A stretch of DNA of 64,000 nt from Stereocaulon alpinum (lineage: Eukaryota > Ascomycota > Lecanoromycetes > Lecanorales > Stereocaulaceae): NCBI GenBank assembly GCA_018257865.1, contig JAEUBA010000020.1, positions 1-64,000 on the forward strand. Reading direction: 5' to 3'. The first letter of the stretch is position 1, and each line of letters starts with the position of its first letter. The notes under the pieces were generated by a model, which worked only from the letters and a program-made list of their open reading frames with translations, ran no database searches and had not been told where the DNA came from. Positions 13,101 to 23,969 of this stretch are shown piece after piece. Both the position numbers and the translations under genes were made by a program.

Positions 13101-14110
13101 CTATAATAGAAGATAAGATTATATTTAAGAAAGTATAAAAAGCGGAGAATATTCGTCTTAAGAGACTTAAACTTAAGTATCTTAACTTAGGGGGTAATAT
13201 TTCTAATAAGCTACGGAGTTATTATAATATATTTCTATTAGCCTATAAATAGAATATTAGTTATCTATATATTAAGAATAGGACGCTATATACTTAAGAT
13301 ATTTCTAGGACTACTAATCTAGTATAACTACCTCCCTATAAGATTTATTATATTATATACCCGCCTTTATTAGTATAAAAGACAGCTCTTCGCGCTAAGG
13401 ACTAGAGAATCTAAGATATAGTAAAAGCTAAATATACTAAAGAATACTTAATTACTTATACTACTAGTAAGGAGATACCTACGCTAATAACTACTAACTA
13501 CTTTAAATATATATATAGACTATATACTATTACTATAGTTATAAGCCTTCTAGGACTCGCTTAGCTTAATAACCTTAGTCTTACTTAGAATAAGCTTAAA
13601 GGGGGGGATTTATATTATAATAGTAAGGGTTACGCAGATTTTATAAAGTTAGCTAGCCTAATATAGAATTAGGCTAAGATACCGCTAGATAGTATTTATA
13701 CTAAATATATTAATAAACTCACCGCTAATATACTAAAGTTAGTAAAACTTAAAGAGTTAATTAACTTACTAGGGGAAGATCTCTATAGGCGACTAGAGAA
13801 ACTAGTTATATTTACTAGCTCTCCTATTATTATATATATTCTAGCGGTAGTAAGTTTATATCTCCTCTACTATTCCGCCTTAACCGTATACTAACCTTAT
13901 TCTAGTAGTTTAAAAAGTATTTTCTTAGTAAATAGCTACGGTATAGCTTAACTATATATTCTAAAAAGCGAGATAAATTATTTATATAGATATACTAATA
14001 AGGAAACTATAATTATTTTATTCCCCCCTTACCTATACCTTTAGAAGCGTAAATATAAATACGGACTAGATATAGTACTATAGGATTTAATACTTTAGGC
14101 GGGTTAATTA
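10184..14110 (+). mobile_element. Long repeat, copy B (SNF2-helicase-like relic, rearranged)
   Basis: Second copy of the element at 4548-8115, in the same orientation. Relative to copy A it carries an inserted or duplicated ~200-bp segment near 10285-10455, an internal partial duplication (12531-12700 and 12771-12940), and lacks the part of copy A that holds the DEFH/motif III relic (about 6720-7260). Having two related copies meets the requirement for RIP to act. Borders are approximate. Confidence 0.7.
12531..12940 (+). repeat. Internal direct duplication within copy B
   Basis: The segment beginning AAAGGTATAGAGCGGTAATA occurs near 12541 and again near 12783 (about 240 bp apart) with transitions between them. 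Only one equivalent exists in copy A, near 6410, so the duplication is specific to copy B. Confidence 0.8.
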
Positions 14111-14777
14111 GTAGTAATAGTAAAGATAGAAGGTATAAATTTAAGGACTAGTTTAAATACTATAAATAGCAGACCCCGTCGTTCGAATTAGAGAGTATAG
14201 AGAAACTATACTATTCGACTTAAGACTACTAATATAATATTTATATCTTAGAATTATACTATAAAGACCTAGCTAATACTACCTACTACTTTCCCTAACC
14301 TAAATTAGTTATCTCTAATAAATCTAAATACCGTTACTGCTATAGAGGATATAGTTCCGCTAGCTTAATATATATCTACTAGTAGAGATTCTCTTTATAG
14401 GATATCTTATAAACGGAAGGAGGTATCTAATTATTATTAACTAAGTCGAAGAACTAATTTAATCGGTTAAGCTGATAATATAACTCTATATTATACCTAT
14501 ATAACTTAAGAGCCGGCGGTAAAGTATATATTATTAATATACTATAGCGAATCTAATAAGTCCGGCTCCGTATATATTTATTAATAGATACTTAAGTAGG
14601 TAGTATCTAAGGTCTTAAGGTCCTAGGCTAATAGGGTAGAGGCAGCGTATACTTATTAAGGATATAGATAAAACAGCGATATTCGTCTTATATAGGGGAA
14701 CTATAGCTAGAGGTATAGTTATAGTAGTAACTATTTAAAAAGGTAGGAAAATTTCGTTTAACTTAGATAGTTTCGTT

Positions 14778-14805
14778 TAACTTAGATAGAATTCTATCTA
14801 AGTTA
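14778..14805. repeat. 28-bp perfect palindrome
   Basis: The 14-nt arm TAACTTAGATAGAA is followed directly by its exact reverse complement, with no spacer. The motif TTTAACTTAGATAG is also directly repeated just upstream (about 14757-14770). It lies between copy B and the next relic, so it may mark an element end. Confidence 0.9.
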
Positions 14806-17800
14806 GATAGAAGTTAGTCCGACTTAGCTAAGTTTCTATTTAACTTAGTTAATAGACTCTAAGCTAATTCGATATTAATTAAAATAATACGATAATAATA
14901 TACTAAAGAAGCCTCCCCTTTTTAAAAAACTTCGCCTCCTTCTCTAAGGACCTCGCCTATCTAGCCACCTACAGCTAGCTATATTATTATAGATAATACT
15001 CCTTAATAACCTTATACCACCTTATTACTAGCGAAGACCCTTATATATATTAGATAGATAACAAAAATCTTCTAATAATAGCTAAGATAAAGGTAGAATA
15101 AGCGGTAGCTACTAGAAAAGCCTAGGAGACTAAAGCGAATAAGCGAAAGGTATACTTCAAACTAAGTAACTTATTCTAAGTATTAATATATTAGTAGATT
15201 AAGGCTATTAAAGAAAAGTAGCTAGGGCCTAAGAGAAGTACTAAAGAAAGTAATAGAGTAGTAGAGCCTAGGAAATATTAAAGATATAATAATAACCTTA
15301 GCGAGGATACCTCTAAATAAATATATAAAGAAGAGGTCTCTTTAAAGATAACTAGTATTAATAATATTAATATACTCTCTAATAACCCTATAACTAGCCC
15401 TATAAAGAAACTAGTACCTACTATTATTATAGGCGTATAACTTTCCTCTACTCCTATATTTAGTCCGTTAGATAACTTTATATTTAGGAGACAGAAAAGA
15501 TAAGCTTTTATATAATAAATTAGACCTCTATTATAAGTATAATTAGTACGTAATAATAGATATAACCTATTAACTATATAGCGTAAACCGACGCAGCCGT
15601 TAACGTCTAGGATTAATACTATATTATAAAGCGATATAAGTATTACCTAAAAGAAGACCGTAAGTTACCTATTAATATTACGCGTATATTTAACACGCTA
15701 ATATAGAAAGAAGGAAATAATATAGAACTATACTATAAAATAAGGTCCTTAGGGGAATACTAACACTAGGAACTACTAACGCAGCTTAGTAAATAATAAA
15801 TTAGAGACGCGTATTTATTAAATATAGCTGAAACAGCCGATAGTATAGGGATAATAACACCGAATATCTTTATATATAGAGTAGAATAGCTAGCGTACTA
15901 AACGATCTACCTAAATACCCTAATAGATAATAACCGATAGGTTCAAATATACTAGTAGGAAATATTAAAAATCGAGAGAGAATATAATTAGCAGACGGAA
16001 GGATAGATTAATAGTATATATACCTTAGTATATAGGTCTTATACTAACTAATTATTATAGTCGGTATAATATAAGTAGCGATAGCTAACCCGTACTATAC
16101 TACCTATATAGCGCAAGCGGCCGAATTCTAGTACTATAACTATAGGATAATTATCTAATCCTAACGATTAAGTTCCGTTATCTAAAAGGATATAGCCTAG
16201 ACTATTATCGACTTCGTTACCTATACCTATATATATATCTAATATTAAACCTAAAGATAAATATAAGGAGGCAGCTATAGAGGAGGCGGCGGGACCTATT
16301 ACTTAGGGTAGTTCTAGGCGTCGCTAAGCGTAAAGATACTATTCCTTACGAAAATATTAATATATCTTCTACGTAACGAAGCCTATATTTATCTCTAAGA
16401 TTATAAGCAGTAATAATACTAATAGCTTATTACTATAGCTAGAATAAGACCTAGTAGCTCTAAGTAACCTTATAATAAGAATATAGAGAGAATAGAAGGC
16501 TAAGCTCTAAAGGACGAAGGGGCCTTAAGTTATTAGTAATCTAGATACCTCTAGTAATATACTAACTCCTAAAGAAGCTTATAAGGTTAATACTCCTAAA
16601 CCCCTACCTATTTATCTAATACTGCGTATTAGCTAATATTTTCGCAGCTTTTAGATAGCCTAAGCGAATTTAGAAGTTTTATAATAAGGAGAATAAGATT
16701 AACCGTTAAAACAGTAGTAGAATAGCTATACTAAATAATTAAGGACCGGAAGAATATTATATCGAACCTACTATTTAATATATAATTCACTTTCGCAGAT
16801 CTAGAGAAAGGTATAAGTATTCTTCTTTCCTAAATAAGAACGAAATATATAGCTAATAGGTCTAAGATAAGGGTTATTTTTTAGTACCGGTAATTATAAT
16901 AAGTCTATATTATATTTTCTTTTTTAGCGTAATAAGCGGTATTAGACTTAGGTATAAGAGTATAGATCTATAGAAACCTTTACCCGCTGGTGCTATTATT
17001 TTCGTTATAATAGCGCTTTATTATATATTCGAAGAATACGAATATAGCTCCCGTAGGATTAAGAGATAGGATAGTATATTAGTTAGTAGTAAGTTAACCT
17101 AATACTTAAAGAATAACCTATAAGCTAATAAAACCTTAAGCTATATACGAATATATAAGAAACGTATAGTATAATATAGGTGATTTTAGAAGGCGGATAG
17201 TTATAGGAATACTTTATTATTAAATAATAGACTACTACTATATAAATAGGTAGGGTAAGAACCGTCGACTACTAGTTACTAATACGTTTAAGAATTCCCT
17301 AGAAGATCTAAAGAATTAACCAGACTTTTAGAGCGTTCTAGAGGAGTTAGGAATAGATAATACTAGTATAATAGGCTAAAAAGAAGAGTATAGAAGAGAT
17401 AAAGAATATATAGTATATATAAGATATAATTATAGGTATATATTATCAGCTAATACTAAAATTAAGACTAAAGAACTATTTAATAATAGGTATCTCAACG
17501 AGACTAATTTAGAGTCTGGAAATAATAACAGTTTTTTAGCTTCCCTTACCTACGGTTATAACTTAATAGATATAACAGAAATCCGAGTATTTTTAATATA
17601 GGACTTTAAGCGTATACGTAAGGAGGCCGGCCTATAAATAAGTAAGGAGCTTTAGGAAGAGAATCGTATTATAGATATAGAAGAGTAGAGTAAGTTAGTA
17701 GAAAGGTAGATTATAGATAATAAAATAGTATATTTAAATATTACTCTAATAGGAGAACTTAAGGAGTAGGCTACTAAGGATACTACGGAGGGGATAGAGG

Positions 17801-17950
17801 ATAGATTAATAAAGTATAAAGCTTAGGCGGGAGGAAGCCTAACGGAATTAAGCTATTAGCAATCGAATATATAGCTATTGAATATATAATATAAAAGTAA
17901 TTATCGTATAGCTTAGATAATACTGCCTGCGGGTCTAATCTAGATATCCG

Positions 17951-18085
17951 ACTCGAATATACCTACTATAGCGGAGGATATGTCTAAACTATCCAACTCG
18001 AATAAACCTACTATAGCGGAGGATATATCTAAACTATCTAACTCGAATAAACCTACTATAGCGGAGGATATATCTAAACTATCTA
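17951..18085 (+). repeat. 45-bp coding minisatellite, three units
   Basis: Three successive 45-bp units start at 17951, 17996 and 18041 with a partial fourth after 18085. Each reads as a 15-residue peptide NSNKPTIAEDISKLS in one plus-strand frame. The units differ by a few bases, mostly C/T or A/G. Confidence 0.9.
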
Positions 18086-18339
18086 ACTTAGACGACTTCC
18101 CTATTACTAATATTATTAATATATTAGCTAAGCGTATATAATTCGTATTCTAGAAGGATTACGCGATTACTATATTAGTTTAGTAAAGTAACTATTAATA
18201 CTAACGTTATAGATACTTAGTGTAGTAATTCGAGGTTGCGGATACTACTATTATTTACCTTAAGTTGCTAATTTAGCTGATTTCAGGGTCCGCAATTAAT
18301 ATAGGATATAGACCCTGATTTGGCTGGGGCCTGCTGATA

Positions 18340-20770
18340 GCGCAAAACTAGCTATAAGGCTAATAACATAATCTTTTAGGAAAGCGCGATAAATAGCAGC
18401 GTAATTATAAATAAACCGCCGGTAGAAATTTATAAAGCCTAAGAAGACTTATATATCTTAAAAGGTCTCTAGCCTAAGCTATTCCCTAATTATCGTTACG
18501 CGTTCCTAATCTATTACTACGCTATTAGTAGATATAATAAATCTAAGAAATTCAACCCGTTTAGTACTAAACTAATACTTCTTTAGGTTAGCGAAAAGCG
18601 AGAACTAACGTAATTATTCTAGTACTTACTAAATATACCGCTAGTAGTCCGCTGGGTTCGCGCTATAAATTAAGATATTATTAAGATAGATAATATATAA
18701 AATATTAATAAGCCCTATAAAAGCCCTATTAATATACGCTTAAAACGTCGCTGGGGCGTTAGCGAGCCTAAAAGGTATAACTAAGTATTTAAAGTAGCTA
18801 TAGCGGGTATAGAACGCAGTCTTCTACTTATCGCCTTCTTTAATTTAGATCCTATAATAGGTATCCTTTAAGTCTAACTTAGTAAACTTTTTAGCTCTAT
18901 ATAGGCGGTCTAATATCTTAGTAATTAGAGGTAATAGGTATTAATTTTTAATAGTTACTATATTTAACCCCTAATAATTAATATAAAGACGTAGCCTACT
19001 ATCCTTCTTTAGTACGAAGAGGATAGGTGCTCCGGCTAAAGAAACTAAATAGCGTATCCAGCCTTTTATAAGCGTATTATTAAGATAGCGCTGCAGCTCC
19101 GCTAGCTTAGATTAAGATAGGTTATAGAGAGGCCTATAAGGCGGCTCCTTACTATCCTTAATATTAATTATATAGTCGCCTTCCTTTAATAAGGGTAAGG
19201 TTCCAGCTTTCTTATTTAAGAAGATATTAGAGAACTCTAGTAGTTCCTTTAGAATCTATTCTAGGCTTCCTCTATCTAAGTAATCAGTCGCCACAGCGGC
19301 GTATATAATCGTATAAACTTTAGGCTCCTTCTTAAGGTAATAGCTGAAGATAGTAGGCTCGTTAACCTAAAACTTTTTAGTATTAACCTTAAACCGCTAC
19401 TACTCCGCTGAAGGATCGAGTAAAATCTTTATTTGCTTTAACCCTAGTATACCAACTATAATATTAGGACCCTTAAGATTAATAGTATAGAAAAGTGTAC
19501 TACACTCCTTACCGCAGCCCCAGCTATTAATAAGTATATACTTAAATTAATAGGCACTATAGACGTATATACTAGAGCTACTTAGAGCTTCTGGTAGTAG
19601 TAAGTCGGCGGTAGAAGGTAGTAGGTCCTATTAAACTATAAACTTCTAGGAGATCAAATTAAGCTACGATCCGGTATCTAGTAAAGTAGTAACCTACTAC
19701 GGGCTAGTATTAAGCGTTATCTAACCCTTAGTTAGGATAGAAGGACTTACCTCTACTTTTTAGGTTTCTTCCCCCGCTTCTAAGGCGGTTACGGGGGCTA
19801 ATCGTTTTTTACTAATACTATACTAATACCGCTATAAGTTGCAGGCTTATCGCGATTAGGATAATTTAGGCTTATATAGCCTAGCTTTCCGTAATAATAG
19901 TAGATAAGCTTAGTTACTAAATCTAAATTAGTCTTCCGCTTTAGACTCCTTAAACGAGATTTATTTCGCGCTAACTATAAGCTATCGACCCTTAGGCCTA
20001 GCCTGTTAGGCTTAGAAATCCGTTATTCTAACGAGCGGCTCCCTTATAACTTAGAGGCCCTATAGTTAGATAATTTCCTATAAGTACTTAAGCTGCTGCC
20101 TCTGCGACGCTCGCGCCCTATAATATTCTCTTATATAATAGCTTAGGTAATAATATCGTCCCTATTATTAGATACCTTACCTATACTTAAGATTTTATTC
20201 TTTAGCTCCGGTCTCAGCTTAGCTAGGAAGAGGTTAGCTTTAAGCTTTAGGGCTATAGGCGGTAGGTTAGCTTCTAACTCCTCTAAGTAGGCCTTAAATA
20301 CGGTAACTTTCTGGTTAGAACGTTACTTTACCTCCTTAAACCTTTCGTAGGCGAGGAGACGGCGGTTAATAGGATCTATAACTAAATTATATAGGAATTA
20401 CTTAAAGAATTCGAACGTTATATTATCCTATCTATAGTCCTTTAGGTAGGTATTCTACTAGGAATTCGGGTTATCTTCTAAGGTGTCTATATAGTAGACT
20501 ATCTTAGATAGTTCGGTAGTAAAGTACTCCGGACTCTTAAGAAACTTCTTCTCTAAGTTAGCGAACCAGCGTAGGTGTTTACCCTCGCTAATTCCCTTAT
20601 AGGGTTGTATATTCTTAAGCTGAAAGCTTTTCAGCACTAGGGGTCTTTAGAGTCTAATAGGTAGGTTTATAGGCGCGCTAAAGGCGGGCGTTATAAGACG
20701 TAAAGGAATCCTTTAGCTAGTAATATCAACTAATTGTGCTGATATAGCGGTAGTAGGATATTATTCCTCC
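18340..20770 (-). mobile_element. Truncated Ty3/gypsy retrotransposon (gag, protease, RT)
   Basis: Read on the minus strand. A Gag-like segment lies at about 20,640-19,960 with few stops. A CCHC zinc knuckle sits near 19,838-19,901, with its ligands altered to Tyr. An aspartic protease core VTTLLDTGS lies near 19,660-19,695. The reverse transcriptase includes a KLDLKDTYYRI segment near 18,860-18,900, a Y-S-Y-F-K-Y-L-V-I-P-F-R-L-A-N-A-P stretch near 18,770, and the YxDD box at 18,674-18,688 now reading YLNN. The pol text fades at about 18,340, just after the FANFYRRF-equivalent region. RNase H, integrase and the 3' LTR are not visible, so the element is truncated or interrupted. A 5' LTR would lie right of ~21,000 but I could not pair it. 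Confidence 0.85.
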
Positions 20771-21399
20771 TCTTAAACTATCCCTATAGGTATTCTAATA
20801 GTACTCTGCGACCTAGGGTATTAAATTATATCGTTTTCAGCTTCCAATACTGATAATTCGCGTAGTTGCTTTAGGCGGCGATTTATCGCTTAGGCTTCTT
20901 ATAAGCGTTACTTAAGATCAGCGTTGTCTAAATTAGAGGTATTTAGCTGAGACTCTCCGTCGGTCCTATAGCTCTCCGTAGGATCGTTGTTATCGTTGAT
21001 ATTATTAGGTTCTTCGGCGTTAGTAACGGTCGTAGTAGTACGACTGCGCGTCCAACCCGATATTACAGCAACTCCGGGCCTCTCCCTTAAAAAGGTAGAG
21101 AAATTAGAACTGTAAAGGCTAGCGACGCCGGCTCTAAGCTAGCGCACTAAGGTATAAGAGACGTAAAGTTACTGGATTCAGGTATTAAGCAATAGATATA
21201 ATTATATTACTTAGTAGTTAAGTGGTAGCAGAACTAATTTCTAAAGATCCCTAAAACACGGGGGAGTCCTAGGTAGTAATACTATTACCAAGCCCCTAGA
21301 CCCTGATTAATATCATTGCGTTAGCGTAGCTATAACGCGCACACGCTTGAGGGTTAACAAAACCCTAGTAGTAGGCTTAGAAATATATAATATAATATT

Positions 21400-21960
21400 A
21401 CGAATAGCCCTAGGTATATAGTTTAGGAGGCTATATCTACGCCTAACCTAAGATATACTTGCTAGGAAGATCCTAATAAGTCTACTACTATTATAAAGGA
21501 CCTTTCTAAGGAATCTCCTACCTTTAAATAGAACCCTTCCCTAGTGCGATATAAGAGGAAGCTAATACCTTCCTTTAGAGGCCCCTAACCTATTAGCTTT
21601 ACTACTAGTAGTAATACTAAACTACCTACTAAAAAACGCAAGCCCTCCGTACTAGATAACGGCGAAGGAATAATAATAGTCTAATAACCTACCTTACCTA
21701 CCGCCGCTACTGCTACTAATATTAGTTTATAATTATACTACCTTTAGTACTTAGAGGAGAGAGTTAAAGAACTTAAGAAGTCCTAGGATAAGCTTCTATA
21801 GGAAAATATATATTAGGAAGCGAAATATAGTATACTTATACGCTAGTTAGCCCTTAAGGAAGAGTAGAGGAAAGGGAAGTAAGGTATTTAGCTACCTACT
21901 TTATTACCTTATCTATTATATCTTTACGTTGCTATAGTTAGCTTTAGTAGTAGTAGAGTA
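21400..21960 (+). other. Degenerate coding relic with coiled-coil composition
   Basis: On the plus strand a nearly continuous frame, interrupted mainly by TAG where CAG/TGG codons would fit, reads as a basic, then E/K/L-rich protein resembling a coiled coil (LEERVKELKKS segment near 21,750). Family unknown. It is the last RIP-affected piece before ordinary sequence. Confidence 0.4.
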
Positions 21961-22060
21961 GTAGCGGGGTGCCTACTTTATTTGTCCGTTAGTTATTTGG
22001 TGGAGTAGCGAGGAAGGTGCGGCCTTAATTAGCTTAGCTTCATAGCTTAAGTAGCTGGAC

Positions 22061-23969
22061 CTGCCCACCACTAGAATCCATCCTTCTTCCACCTCAACGA
22101 GCCAACCTACTGAATCTCATCGCCAAAGATGAACGCAGGCTTGACGGACTTCAAGAATAGGTATCTCGACGATGGTCGAAGTTGAGCTCAAAGTTTCGCC
22201 CGCAAAGTTATTCATCAGGCTAGACTGCGTTATTTTCGCACTGGGATTCTTACTCTCAAACCTCTGGTTAAGGACTTATTAGTGCATAGTATGTCGTCTC
22301 TGAACCTTCCTTCAATGATGACTAGGTAGGGTCTTCAGCCAAGTCTTAGCGGAGAGGCACGGAGACTAGCTCCAACTCAAAGCCGTATAGCTGGAAGGTC
22401 TGGAGATCGTCTCGGCGACGGCGGATGAGCAGACACGAGCGGAACATGCCACGTGATGGGAGTATTGTTGTCCGGTCAAAGAGAGAGTCATCTGGTGCTC
22501 GTCGACATTAATAGAGCACTAATTGACCGGCCCTCAAGTGCTTTGGAGGCTTCTTCGAGCCGTGTAACTGCGTGAACCTATGATCGGTGTGTGATTGGCA
22601 TAATTTACATCGGAGACTTGTAATAATAACTAGCGCTTCGAAATGGCACCTACTGAATTGCTAGTAGAAGCATCTTAGCCAAAAACCGTATCTCACGGGA
22701 TCAGGGGTAATCGTGCCAAAGGTCAATGTCCCAGGGCTCGATCCTATCATGCTAATCATTTGGTCAGCAGCCGGGAGTCGTTCGAGGTCATAATTTACCG
22801 CCAAAAGGCATTTGGAAGCATTGATGTTGCCTGTATATTCTACGTCATCTGGACTTGGCACTAGCGCGCTCACAGTGCTTGTCACCCCCCTTGGCGTTGC
22901 TAGCGTCAAATTCAACTAAGCAGAGCTTTCAAGTAGACACCACCCCAAGAAGTGCCCTGGAATGAATCATCTTAGGGGTGTCAAAATGGTTTCAATGACC
23001 CCTAAGTTGGCCGGATCGGCAGGTCCTGGGGAGGTGTTCCGAGAGCTGGATGGATCGTTCTTGGGTCTGGGATATGCTTCGATTAGGGCGGTAGTAATCG
23101 CGCGCTGCAAGACATCTTCCCTAACAAGATTATATGTTCATACTCATTTTCAACATGTCTAATTGAAGTAGGCCCTTTTGACGCAATACTCCATCAACAG
23201 ATTGTCACTCTTGATGATATGACAAGAGCATCACTATACATGTAACAAAGTCTGTTTGGAGTCGTAAATAGCTGTCAATATCATTGGAAGAAACGTTTTA
23301 ATTGAGCAATTCAGTCAGCATACAGCTCGGTGTTGCAAGGGCATAACCAGCGTTGAAAGATAATAGTGAGACCGTGCCGCCTAGCTGATTGTTAGAAGTC
23401 GGAACTCCCTCGCTTGCCTGCGGCCGTCGCTGTTTAGTATAGATATCCTACGCATCGAGAGAAAAGGAACGCCCCCGGAAAGCAGATATCTTAGTCTTGT
23501 GGAAGTGAGCAAAAAACTGGCTTCTTACTTCCGCATTGAACCCGCCGGCCGCAGTCGAATGAGCTAGGTCCACTATGAGAGGAAAGTGCTAGAACTTCTG
23601 CTTGCAGCTTGAATATTTGTTGACGATTTGAAGAAAGCTGGAGTGCACCTTAGCAAAACAAGTGCTCATAAATCTGTCTGTTCTGAAACATGCCAGGTTT
23701 AAGCTCGCATTCAAGGTCTCATGATATTGGAAGCCAGCCCGCTCAGTTCGTTATCGTCTAGGCTAGATACCGCTTTCAGAGCAGAAGCTGCAAATTCCCC
23801 AATTGTGCATGTATTAGAGCGAGGCTGTCCTTGCTAAGACATGCCCTCCTTATGCGGTTCTAGAAGCCCAGTCTCATCATTTGGAGAGCCCTTCTTGCCC
23901 TCAGAGCCAACAACGCCGCGCTCATAATCCACAGATGCAGATGAGAGACTCCTCCCACCACCTCGAATC
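22061..23969. other. Transition region without a convincing gene
   Basis: Base composition is that of ordinary genic DNA again. The open frames here are short (66-102 codons), lack family resemblance, and one lacks an ATG. It probably contains the 3' flank of the MINDY gene and relic sequence. No RNA gene was recognised. Confidence 0.6.

Larger units (their letters stand above)
14111..18200 (+). other. Unidentified degenerate coding relic
   Basis: RIP-mutated sequence. From about 14,900 to 17,900 the plus strand reads as long protein-like text rich in K, E, N and S when TAG is read through, for example around 15,000-15,560. I recognise no catalytic motif. The 45-bp repeat at 17951-18085 is in frame with such a reading. 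It could be the structural or gag-like part of another element, but this is not shown. Confidence 0.4.
1..22060. other. RIP-degenerate repeat block (no intact genes)
   Basis: The whole stretch lacks any credible open reading frame. Over most of it the dinucleotides CpA and TpG are nearly missing while CpG, CpC and CpT survive and TpA is very abundant. That is the expected end state of repeat-induced point mutation (C-to-T at CpA on both strands). Relic frames are broken mainly by TAG/TAA where tryptophan or glutamine codons would have stood. Mutation is uneven: 18,280-21,330 keeps many more CA/TG steps than 1-18,200. Composition returns to ordinary genic sequence within a few hundred bases around 21,960-22,100. 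Such AT-rich blocks are typical of filamentous ascomycete heterochromatin. Confidence 0.93.

Noticed and set aside
22661..23162. Small frames near the edge of the repeat block
   Set aside because: Short, one without ATG, no family resemblance. Probably chance.
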